Position numbers and translations under genes: made by a program
Shown here: positions 1 through 5,511 of the stretch, in pieces
How positions within the stretch are numbered: position 1 is the first letter of the stretch
Layout of the letters: each line of letters begins with the position of its first letter
From: Spirochaeta sp.
GTDB taxonomy: Bacteria; Spirochaetota; Spirochaetia; DSM-27196; Alkalispirochaetaceae
Direction of reading: 5' to 3'
Length of the DNA: 11,877 bases
Assembly: GCA_027859055.1 (NCBI GenBank)
Contig: JAQIBO010000050.1
Location: 1-11,877 of the forward strand
The notes under the pieces: model-generated
What the model was told of the DNA's origin: nothing
Databases searched by the model: none
Seen by the model: only the letters and a program-made list of their open reading frames with translations

Positions 1-706
1 ACGCCGGCCTAAGTCCTGCGGCGGCGAGAACGTGGTACGCATCGCCGACGAGATTTTCGATCGCCGCCTCCTGAATTGCAAAATCGACGCGCTCCCGGGG
101 CACCTGTTCCGGCGCATCGGGAATGAGGTTGACGGTGAACCATGCGTTTCCATGGGCGGCGGCGCCATTGCCGAGAATTGCGTCGTTGTTGCGGACAACG
201 TCCTGTACCCGGTTGAGAAGGCGGGTTTCGGCGTTGTCGGCCAGGTCGGTCAGGTCGGCAAGAAAGTCACCGGCGTCCTCCGGCGGGATCTGCCCCGCCG
301 CGATCGCCGAGATCAGGCTTTCGACGCTGCCGGTTATCTCGTTGAACTCGTTGCGAAAGGCGTCGGGTATGCGGTTTTCAAGAATCTGACCGTCAACCGC
401 GAGGGGGCTGCGGTCGACGTACTCGATGTCAAAGACGGTGGGTCCCGCTTCAAACTCGCGGAGCGTAATCAGGCCACGGGCCATAATATCCCGCGACCAC
501 GGCCACACGCCAACCCGGGCGATTGCCGTATCGTCGACATCGAGAAAGAGAATCTCCTCGCGTTGCTCAACGTCCGGTTTCAGGTGGAGCCATGCGTCGT
601 AGACGGAGTGTTCCGCCGGAACAAAAACTCCCAACAGCTCAAGGGCGCTGAACAGGACAAAGAGAATGGCCGGGAGCACCCAGGTAAAAAAACGTTTTGT
701 ATTCAT
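1..706 (-). CDS. CHASE2-domain sensor protein, N-terminal part (cut by window edge)
   Basis: The reverse strand is open from an ATG at 706-704 to the left edge, giving 235 residues without a stop. Residues about 7-29 form one hydrophobic segment (membrane anchor or uncleaved signal). Residues 36-99 carry the hallmarks of a CHASE2 extracytoplasmic sensor domain: YDAW at 36-39, ILFLDVDDTAIARVG at 52-66, the WPWSRD box at 68-73, then VFDIEYVD at 91-98. Residues about 105-175 are a helical-looking insert before a second conserved-looking stretch (LGNGAAAHGNAWFTV, 178-192). CHASE2 proteins normally continue into two or three membrane helices and a cytoplasmic output, most often an adenylate/guanylate cyclase, sometimes a kinase; that part lies outside the window, so the output is unknown. 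The start has no clear Shine-Dalgarno sequence, and the best promoter places transcription only a few bases upstream. The gene diverges from an operon that encodes a FecR-domain protein, a pairing I regard as functionally suggestive. Confidence 0.85.
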   Translation of the reverse strand, partial: MNTKRFFTWVLPAILFVLFSALELLGVFVPAEHSVYDAWLHLKPDVEQREEILFLDVDDTAIARVGVWPWSRDIMARGLITLREFEAGPTVFDIEYVDRSPLAVDGQILENRIPDAFRNEFNEITGSVESLISAIAAGQIPPEDAGDFLADLTDLADNAETRLLNRVQDVVRNNDAILGNGAAAHGNAWFTVNLIPDAPEQVPRERVDFAIQEAAIENLVGDAYHVLAAAGLRPA

Positions 707-719
707 TTTCACACTTTAT

Positions 720-747
720 ATTGTAATACGAACGGAAAGCTTTGCAA
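720..747 (-). promoter_or_regulatory. Putative sigma70-type promoter for the CHASE2 gene
   Basis: On the reverse strand TTGCAA (747-742) is followed after 16 bases by TACAAT (725-720), five of six matches to the -10 consensus. Transcription would begin near 713, leaving a leader of only about seven bases before the ATG at 706, which agrees with the absence of a good ribosome binding site. Predicted from sequence only. Confidence 0.5.
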
Positions 748-770
748 TTATTATTGGTGAGAAATATACT
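742..770 (+). promoter_or_regulatory. Putative sigma70-type promoter for the 806-4908 operon
   Basis: TTGCAA (742-747), a 17-base spacer and TATACT (765-770) form a near-consensus promoter, in an AT-rich gap that stands out from the GC-rich surroundings. The start of transcription would fall near 777, giving a leader of about 28 bases that includes GGGGGA at 792-797 as ribosome binding site for the ATG at 806. The -35 hexamer is its own reverse complement and is also usable by the opposing promoter. Confidence 0.6.
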
Positions 771-805
771 AAACCAAGGAACTTGTTCTCTGGGGGAACA
801 CACAT

Positions 806-1270
806 ATGCGTAATCGTTGTATCCGCCGTTGTGCGGTGTTTGTGCTGCTGAGTGCCGGAATCTCGCTGGTGTCGGCGCAGTCAAATCAGCGTCTGGACGA
901 GCTTCTGGCCCAGGAACCTGCCGAAACCGGGTATGCGGCCTATCTTGTTCTGACCGCCGCGGATATCGTCGCCGAGGATAGTTCACCGGAAGCGGCGTAC
1001 CGGAGCGCGGTGGATGCGGGCTGGATCGCCCCGGAATCTTCTCCATCTCAACCGATCGATTTTGGCTTGTTTTCTTATCTCTTCATGGAAGCGTTCGACG
1101 TGCCCGGTGGCGTGATGTACCGCATCTTCCCCGGCCCCCGGTATGCTGCCCGCGAGGTGGTATACCAGGAATGGTCACGGACGCGGCGCTCACCGGGTGA
1201 ACTTCTCAGCGGTGACGCGACGGTCCGGATTCTCAGCGTGTTTCTCAACGAACGGGGAGGTGTCCAGTGA
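806..1270 (+). CDS. Small exported protein of unknown function
   Basis: This 154-residue protein starts at an ATG with GGGGGA eight bases upstream. Residues 1-24 form a Sec signal peptide: basic RNRCIRR, a hydrophobic core (VFVLLSAGISLV) and a VSA-Q cleavage site. The mature ~130 residues are mixed helical, with no transmembrane segment and no motif I can place. The stretch 42-75 (GYAAYLVLTAADIVAEDSS, then an A-G-W-I pattern) loosely resembles the helical repeats of S-layer-homology-type modules, but this is only an impression. It is the first gene of the operon and its stop overlaps the start of the barrel-like protein gene by four bases (GTGA), so the two are probably translationally coupled and act together in the periplasm or outer membrane. 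Function unknown; the gene call is firm because of signal peptide, ribosome site and coupling. Confidence 0.8.
   Translation: MRNRCIRRCAVFVLLSAGISLVSAQSNQRLDELLAQEPAETGYAAYLVLTAADIVAEDSSPEAAYRSAVDAGWIAPESSPSQPIDFGLFSYLFMEAFDVPGGVMYRIFPGPRYAAREVVYQEWSRTRRSPGELLSGDATVRILSVFLNERGGVQ
1254..1260 (+). promoter_or_regulatory. Ribosome binding site that sets the GTG start at 1267
   Basis: GGGGAGG ends six bases before GTG at 1267-1269. The GTG overlaps the TGA stop (1268-1270) of the preceding gene, a classic termination-reinitiation arrangement, and supports the GTG start over any later start. Confidence 0.75.
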
Positions 1271-2694
1271 ACGCGTTTCATCGACCGTCCGCTCCGGCGG
1301 GACGGTGTTTCCCGATTTGGGGGATCCTCACAGTTCTGGCGATCGCCTCCGCGACGCCGGTTTTCGCGTTTGAGTGGGGTGGCAGCATCACCACAAACAA
1401 CACCGTCCAATCCGTTGCGGAAAACTCAGATGACGATGTGTTCGTGAACACGGAAGCGCTGGTTCTCTATTTGACTGCACCGCTGGGCTCGCAGTGGGAG
1501 TTTGTCGGTCAGCTCGGCGGCAGCTACGACTCAGCGGAGCCGGTTTTCGCTGCGGACCTTGAAAAGCTCTACTTTCAGCGCAACCGGACAATAACCGGTG
1601 AAAACGAACAACCCGCGGGACTTGTCGGCATGACGACCCGTTTTGGCCGCTTTCTGATGAGCGACCCTACCGGCCTGATTATGAGTCATCCCATCGACGG
1701 CGCCGCGTTTATCCTGAACTACGTCAACTTTGAGCTGTACGCCGGGGCGGGGTACACCGGGTTTATCAACAAGGAGTTTTCCAGCGTCGGAATGGGTCTC
1801 CAGGACTCTGTCGACCAGGAAGATGACGATGTCTACTTTGGCCCTGCCCGGTTGCTGGGACTTCTGCGCGTGTCCGTGCCGGAGATCGTCTTTGGTCAGA
1901 ACATGACCGTTGCCTTTGCGGTGCAGGAAGACCTGCGCAATCCCGACGACGTGGTGGAAGCGGATGCGGTCCCCCTCAACCTGGACTCGGATGAACTTGG
2001 CGGGCTTCTGGATACGCACTACAGTATTCTTGGCGTTGACGGGCCGATCTCCGTGCTTCCCGGCCTCTTTTACCGCGCCTCCTACGCCCTCAATACCGGT
2101 CGCACCCTGAGCCTCGTGGAAGACGATACCGCGGAAAGCGGTGGCAAGAGCTATCAGTACCAACCGTTCCTTGCGCATCTGGTGGACGGCCGGCTGCAGT
2201 ACTTCTTTAACGACGGCATCTCCAGCGTCGTGAGTGCCGGTGCCACGTTCACCACCGGCGACGACGACTACAGCGGTTTTGTGGAAGGCAACACCAAAGA
2301 GGCGGCCACTCAGTTCACCGCAGTGACCCCGGGGGGCAAAGGGCTGGTATTCGGCCTGCAAACTGGTAATTCCACCACAACCGAAGTATCTTACTCAGCA
2401 ATACCATTGGCCGGCGCGGGAGCTTCATTTCTCTCGACGATGCAGACGGAAGTGAGGTATTACGGTTTCTTTCGGACGATCGGGAGCGGATACGTCTCCG
2501 TTGCCGACGTGGACGCTACAGATGACGGCGCGTACCTCGGCAGTGAGGTAGATCTGATCGTACGGATGCGGCCGTTCAGCGATCTGGGCATCGGGCTCAG
2601 TGGCGGCATGTTCTTTGCAAATAACGCGGTAATGCTCGACGACACCAACAGCATCGACTGGATTACCCGCCTCACCGCGTCGTTGAGTTTCTGA
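1267..2694 (+). CDS. Outer-membrane beta-barrel-like exported protein
   Basis: The 475-residue product starts at GTG, preceded by GGGGAGG. Residues 1-34 are a long signal peptide with a hydrophobic core at 17-29 and a VFA-F cleavage site. The rest shows features of an outer-membrane barrel: many short alternating polar/hydrophobic stretches rich in Gly, Tyr, Phe and acidic loops (for example YVNFELYAGAGYTGFI around 150-170), no long hydrophobic helices, and a final strand ending in aromatic Phe (LTASLSF), as recognised by the BAM complex. I cannot assign a named porin or transporter family; there is no TonB box or plug domain that I recognise, so it is unlikely to be a FecA-type receptor. The operon context, with a FecR-domain protein directly downstream and a CHASE2 sensor diverging upstream, suggests a role in envelope sensing or in exposing the partner proteins, but that is inference. 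Confidence 0.8.
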   Translation: MNAFHRPSAPAGRCFPIWGILTVLAIASATPVFAFEWGGSITTNNTVQSVAENSDDDVFVNTEALVLYLTAPLGSQWEFVGQLGGSYDSAEPVFAADLEKLYFQRNRTITGENEQPAGLVGMTTRFGRFLMSDPTGLIMSHPIDGAAFILNYVNFELYAGAGYTGFINKEFSSVGMGLQDSVDQEDDDVYFGPARLLGLLRVSVPEIVFGQNMTVAFAVQEDLRNPDDVVEADAVPLNLDSDELGGLLDTHYSILGVDGPISVLPGLFYRASYALNTGRTLSLVEDDTAESGGKSYQYQPFLAHLVDGRLQYFFNDGISSVVSAGATFTTGDDDYSGFVEGNTKEAATQFTAVTPGGKGLVFGLQTGNSTTTEVSYSAIPLAGAGASFLSTMQTEVRYYGFFRTIGSGYVSVADVDATDDGAYLGSEVDLIVRMRPFSDLGIGLSGGMFFANNAVMLDDTNSIDWITRLTASLSF

Positions 2695-2697
2695 TAC

Positions 2698-2705
2698 GAG
2701 GAGGA
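2698..2705 (+). promoter_or_regulatory. Strong Shine-Dalgarno of the FecR-domain gene
   Basis: GAGGAGGA lies four bases before the ATG at 2710 and is the strongest ribosome binding site of the operon, suggesting the FecR-domain protein is made at a high level relative to its neighbours. It sits in the 15-base gap after the stop of the barrel gene. Confidence 0.7.
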
Positions 2706-2709
2706 TGAC

Positions 2710-3396
2710 ATGAAGAAAATGGCTATGCTGATCGTGCTTCTGGCGATGCTTACAGCACCGATCTGGGCGCAGGCGGAGTTCAGCGCGGTAAACGGAAAGG
2801 TGGAGATTCGTCCCGCCGGCGGTGGAACCTGGACTGTTGCGGAAGTGGGGATGGCGATCGACAACGACACGATGGTTTCCACCGGCTTCAACGCCTCTGC
2901 GGAGATCAATCTGGGTGATTCCAGTGTTTCGGTTGAGCAACTCACCCGGATGGTCTTTGAAGAGATCGTCGAGAGCAGCGACGCCGTGGAAACCCGGTTG
3001 AACCTCAACGTCGGCCGGATGAGCGCCCGGGTGCGCTCCAGCGACGGGCGTACCCAGGATTTTCAGGTGCGTAGCCCCGTCTCCACCGCTGCGGTGCGTG
3101 GAACGGACTTCGAATTTGACGGCGCGGAACTGATCGTGCAGGAAGGTGAGGTTGCCTTCATGAACAACTACGGCCAGCAACGCCGCGTGAGGGGTGGGGA
3201 AAAGAGCAGCACCGACGGGGAACCCGGCGGCCCGAGCGACCCCGCGGACGAGGCGGAAGATGAAAACAGCACCAGCACTGATCCGATCGGCGCCGGAAGT
3301 GACGATGAAAACGAAGGCCGGACGATACCGATAGAAACGGTTCCGCCGGGACCGCGAAAGACCCGCGGCTTCGTCACCATCGAGATTACGGAGTAA
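2710..3396 (+). CDS. Secreted FecR-domain protein with acidic tail
   Basis: The 228-residue protein begins with a signal peptide (MKKMAMLIVLLAMLTAPIWA, cleavage near residue 20-22). Residues about 24-150 form a FecR-type beta domain: FSAVNGKVEIRPAG (24-37), NDTMVSTGFNASAEINLGD (52-70), GRMSARV (102-108) and the diagnostic SPVSTAAVRGTDFEF (122-136), followed by LIVQEGEVAF (141-150). Residues 164-205 are a disordered Ser/Glu/Asp/Gly-rich acidic linker, ending in a short FVTIEITE tail. Classical FecR is an inner-membrane anti-sigma regulator with a cytoplasmic N-terminus. This version has a cleavable signal, no cytoplasmic part and no sigma factor gene nearby, so it is likely a soluble periplasmic or surface module that binds a partner. 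The adjacent barrel, lipoprotein and divergent CHASE2 sensor are candidate partners. The domain call is confident; the job is inferred. Confidence 0.88.
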   Translation: MKKMAMLIVLLAMLTAPIWAQAEFSAVNGKVEIRPAGGGTWTVAEVGMAIDNDTMVSTGFNASAEINLGDSSVSVEQLTRMVFEEIVESSDAVETRLNLNVGRMSARVRSSDGRTQDFQVRSPVSTAAVRGTDFEFDGAELIVQEGEVAFMNNYGQQRRVRGGEKSSTDGEPGGPSDPADEAEDENSTSTDPIGAGSDDENEGRTIPIETVPPGPRKTRGFVTIEITE

Positions 3397-3406
3397 GGGG
3401 GGCGCT

Positions 3407-4285
3407 ATGAAGACGACACGATTTTTGAGTACGGTTTTTGTCCGCGGCACGCTTATCGTTGCGGCGGTCGCGCTTCTGGGTGCATGTATCATGGAGCCCT
3501 CTGATGGCTCCGGCGGCGGCAGCGGCGGGTCGATTACGATCAACGTGCCCCTGTCCGGCAGCAGCGTCGGCGGCAGTTCCGTGAGCGGATCCGCTATCAC
3601 TTCGGATACGATGGTGCGCGTGTGGATGTACACGCCCCAGGGCAACGAGTACCGCCTGGCCCCGACCGGCACCGGCCTTCCCACCGCCCGTAACTACGTT
3701 CAAGCCCGCGGCGGCGACTCCATCGTGATAGACAACATTCCCGCGGGCGACGGCTACGGCCTGGTGGTTGTTGTGGACAACGTGTACAGCGGCACCTTTG
3801 TCCCGGACCGCTACGCCCTGGAAGGGTCGTTCTCCGTGGTCGGCGGCAAGGAAACGCAGCTCAGCCTTGCTATCGATGAGCCGACTGATCAGGTCACCGG
3901 GTTGAGCGATTTCAACGTGCCCAACGCGTTGGTCGGGAACAATCTGAATTCGGTTGTAGTCGTGAATTCGGTTACACATGCGGCGAGCGCGACCACAATG
4001 TACAAGGCTGGTGTCGGTGAGTTCACCGTTCCGGGCTCACAGACAATCAATAGTCTTTCGGTTGGCACAGATTCCGATGGAACACAGAGGCTCCTGATCA
4101 ATACATCCTCTGGAATTCGGTACTCCGATGGCCAGACCTATGCCAGCCGCCTGACCGGCATCAACAACATCACCGGCTCCGGAACGTTTGTGAATGAAAC
4201 AGCCTACCCTGTTGAAGTTGTCGTTTACTACCAACGGCTCGGAGGGCTTGGGGGGGATCCGCCACGAGCCTCGGCGCATTTTTGA
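3407..4285 (+). CDS. Lipoprotein, N-terminal segment of a frameshifted gene
   Basis: The ATG at 3407 follows a G-rich ribosome site (GGGGGG, 3397-3402) ten bases after the FecR stop. Residues 1-27 are a lipoprotein signal with lipobox LGAC (24-27), so Cys27 is the predicted lipidated residue. A Gly/Ser-rich linker (about 31-64) follows, then beta-rich sequence without a domain I recognise (VRVWMYTPQGNEYRL, 67-81; GDGYGLVVVVDNVYSGTF, 112-129). In this frame the protein ends at 4285 after a run of out-of-place residues (DPPRASAHF). Before that point it reads naturally into the frame of 4282-4908 if one base is added to the seven-G run at 4250-4256. The restored product would have about 500 residues. 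The segment around 3900-4200 is visibly less GC-rich than its neighbours. The gene is probably the last of the 806-4908 operon; function unknown. Confidence 0.75.
   Translation: MKTTRFLSTVFVRGTLIVAAVALLGACIMEPSDGSGGGSGGSITINVPLSGSSVGGSSVSGSAITSDTMVRVWMYTPQGNEYRLAPTGTGLPTARNYVQARGGDSIVIDNIPAGDGYGLVVVVDNVYSGTFVPDRYALEGSFSVVGGKETQLSLAIDEPTDQVTGLSDFNVPNALVGNNLNSVVVVNSVTHAASATTMYKAGVGEFTVPGSQTINSLSVGTDSDGTQRLLINTSSGIRYSDGQTYASRLTGINNITGSGTFVNETAYPVEVVVYYQRLGGLGGDPPRASAHF
3945..3973 (+). repeat. Short in-frame direct repeat inside the lipoprotein gene
   Basis: TGAATTCGGTT occurs at 3945-3955 and again at 3963-3973, a period of 18 bases, encoding the repeated NSV in NSVVVVNSV. Loss or gain of one unit would keep the reading frame. 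Probably a minor duplication in a linker. Confidence 0.5.
4250..4256 (+). other. Seven-G homopolymer at the frame break of the lipoprotein gene
   Basis: Seven consecutive G separate the two halves of the lipoprotein reading frame. With eight G (or five) the upstream frame continues as LGGGSATSLGAFLTEDW into the downstream frame. It could be a sequencing or assembly error, a real inactivating indel, a phase-variable tract, or a slippery site. Confidence 0.7.
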
Positions 4286-4908
4286 CCGAAGACTGGAACG
4301 ACTCTGGAACCGACCTCTCCGACGTGGTGGCGGCGGATGAGAGCCCGATTATAGCTTCAGCGACATCGGGGAACGCGGCCTACATTTCGTCCGTACTTGG
4401 CGCGTTCCGCGCGACGGAAGAGGTGTTCACCGGTGATGATATCGACGTCGATGCGCTGCTTGGTGGGACCTCAACAACCTCGGGGCTTACCTTTTTTGAG
4501 GTTGCCTATCCCGGCACAAGCCGGTCACTGCGTATCCATGAAATCGGACTCTTCAAGGATAAAAATGACAAGCTTTTTGTTATCGGTGGGACCGGTCGGG
4601 GAGCGTTTTACTTCCCCGAAAGTGCGATCGGGTCCAGCAGCAGCGTATCCGGTGTGCAGGCGGTATCGCAGACCGACGGGCAGTATATCGTGGATATGGT
4701 GGTCAACGACGGGTTCGTAGCTATTCTGACGCCCTCTCGGTTGATCGTTGCCAAGACGGGTAGTGGTCGGGCGCCGCGAATTGTCCCGCTGCGGGCAGTA
4801 ACGCTGGGCATCCCGCGCGACCTGTTCCTGTGGAACGACGGCGGAACGGTCAGAGTTTATATCGCCGGCAGCGAGGGATTGTCGGGGATCGCGTTTACCG
4901 CACCGTAA
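4282..4908 (+). CDS. C-terminal segment of the frameshifted lipoprotein gene
   Basis: This frame gives 208 residues from a TTG at 4282, but that start is unlikely to be real: there is no ribosome binding site, no signal peptide, and sensible coding continues upstream in the same frame to at least 4255 (GSATSLGAF). I therefore read it as the second half of the lipoprotein that begins at 3407. The sequence is beta-rich with repeating hydrophobic strand / Gly turn units: ending LFVIGGTGRGAFYF (about 95-108), IVDMVVNDGFVAILTPSRLIVA (about 136-157) and VRVYIAGSEGLSGIAF (about 190-205), which is reminiscent of propeller-type blades but without a family signature I can name. The stop at 4906-4908 is followed by an intrinsic terminator, in agreement with this being the end of the operon. 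Confidence 0.65.
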   Translation: MTEDWNDSGTDLSDVVAADESPIIASATSGNAAYISSVLGAFRATEEVFTGDDIDVDALLGGTSTTSGLTFFEVAYPGTSRSLRIHEIGLFKDKNDKLFVIGGTGRGAFYFPESAIGSSSSVSGVQAVSQTDGQYIVDMVVNDGFVAILTPSRLIVAKTGSGRAPRIVPLRAVTLGIPRDLFLWNDGGTVRVYIAGSEGLSGIAFTAP

Positions 4909-4964
4909 CGCGGCAGACGTTCTGACCTTCTCGAGACTGAAAATGAGCGGCGAGACATGCTGTG

Positions 4965-4997
4965 AAGCGGAACCTGTCGGGGTTCCGCTTTTTTTTT
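4965..4997 (+). terminator. Intrinsic terminator of the 806-4908 operon
   Basis: A perfect 10-bp stem (AAGCGGAACC 4965-4974 with GGTTCCGCTT 4981-4990), a six-base loop and nine T (4989-4997). It lies 57 bases after the lipoprotein stop and has the textbook form of a Rho-independent terminator. Confidence 0.93.
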
Positions 4998-5070
4998 CCC
5001 TGCAGGGCGCGGCGATCTGGTAGTGACGGTCCTCACCACGCCTGATCAGGAGGTTCACTCGTCTCCAATT

Positions 5071-5093
5071 GTGTAATACGTTAAGTAATACAC
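5071..5093 (+). promoter_or_regulatory. Operator-like repeat upstream of the ribbon-helix-helix gene
   Basis: Two direct copies of GTAATAC (5073-5079 and 5085-5091) are separated by GTTAA, within a larger imperfect palindrome (5071-5093) that begins GTGTA and ends TACAC. Ribbon-helix-helix regulators of toxin-antitoxin modules bind such short repeats and repress their own promoter. The element ends two bases before GGAGG (5096-5100), so a bound protein would block expression. I could not identify a convincing -35/-10 pair. Confidence 0.55.
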
Positions 5094-5105
5094 ACGGAGG
5101 CGCTC

Positions 5106-5414
5106 ATGACGACTGTTCGCTTGTCCCCCGAAATCGAGCAAAAGCTGGAAGTCCTGTCGAGAACACGGTACAAAACGAAGTCCGATATCATCAAAGAAGC
5201 TTTGGAACTGCTATTTCGTTCCGACGAGTCGGAGCAGAATTCCTATGAGATCGGGCAGGCTGTATTCGGGATATATGGTAGCGGAGATGGAAACCGTTCA
5301 ACCACATACAGAACAAGGCTGAAGGACCGGATTATCAGCATAGATTCGGATTTCGACATCTATCGCTTACCGGGAAAGGCGAATATCGAGAATGTGTTTC
5401 CGCGGGCGAGGTGA
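5106..5414 (+). CDS. Ribbon-helix-helix antitoxin fused to a PIN-toxin tail
   Basis: The 102-residue product starts at an ATG five bases after GGAGG. Residues 1-38 form a ribbon-helix-helix DNA-binding fold: beta strand TTVRLSPEI (2-10), helix EQKLEVLSRT, turn YKTKSD (22-27) and helix IIKEALELLF. Residues 46-74 (SYEIGQAVFGIYGSGDGN, then STTYRTRLKD) match the toxin-binding tail typical of CopG-type antitoxins that partner VapC/PIN toxins, where the usual pattern is G-x-x-L/V-F-G-x-Y-G-S-G. Such antitoxins normally end soon after this point. Here the frame runs on into IISIDSDFDIYRLPG (76-90) and ENVFPRAR, which looks like the last strand and tail of a PIN domain (pattern TLDxDFxxYR). The gene is therefore probably the product of a deletion that removed most of the toxin. 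It may still bind DNA and repress itself, and could act as an orphan antitoxin. Confidence 0.8.
   Translation: MTTVRLSPEIEQKLEVLSRTRYKTKSDIIKEALELLFRSDESEQNSYEIGQAVFGIYGSGDGNRSTTYRTRLKDRIISIDSDFDIYRLPGKANIENVFPRAR
5331..5414 (+). pseudogene. Remnant of a VapC-like PIN toxin C-terminus
   Basis: Codons about 76-102 of the ribbon-helix-helix gene encode a segment whose pattern, hydrophobic-S-I-D-x-D-F-x-x-Y-R followed by ~10 residues and a terminal P, is what I recognise as the C-terminal end of PIN-domain ribonucleases. The last conserved acidic residue region of PIN is kept, while the ~100 or more residues with the first catalytic acids are absent. The exact fusion joint cannot be fixed from one sequence. 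Confidence 0.6.
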
Positions 5415-5440
5415 AGCGGTCCTTGTCCTGACCAGGCACA

Positions 5441-5479
5441 CAAATAAACCTCCCGACGGGCCGTAGCTCGCCGGGAGGT
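5441..5479 (-). terminator. Intrinsic terminator of nrdJ
   Basis: Arms 5448-5461 and 5466-5479 (CCTCCCG pairing with CGGGAGG, extended to 14 positions with one mismatch and one G-T pair) around a CGTA loop. On the reverse strand the hairpin is followed by TTTATTT (5448-5442), so it terminates the leftward nrdJ transcript 33 bases after its stop. It may also slow rightward transcription from the gene ending at 5414, but lacks a T run in that direction. Confidence 0.82.
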
Positions 5480-5511
5480 GGGGGGCGTACTGCGGGGAAG
5501 CAGTCGCGCGT

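Noticed and set aside
32..760. Open frame of 242 codons on the + strand
   Set aside because: It is the shadow of the CHASE2 gene on the opposite strand, which has clear domain motifs and a membrane segment; the + frame has no ribosome site or recognisable sequence.
1267..2694. TonB-dependent receptor as partner for FecR
   Set aside because: At 475 residues it is too short, and no plug domain or TonB box is visible.
2425..3684. Long reverse-strand frame across the barrel, FecR and lipoprotein genes
   Set aside because: It crosses three well-supported genes and their ribosome sites and has no coherent domain.
4282..4908. An independent gene starting at TTG 4282
   Set aside because: No ribosome site, no signal peptide despite its operon context, and good coding continues upstream in the same frame; better explained as part of the frameshifted lipoprotein.
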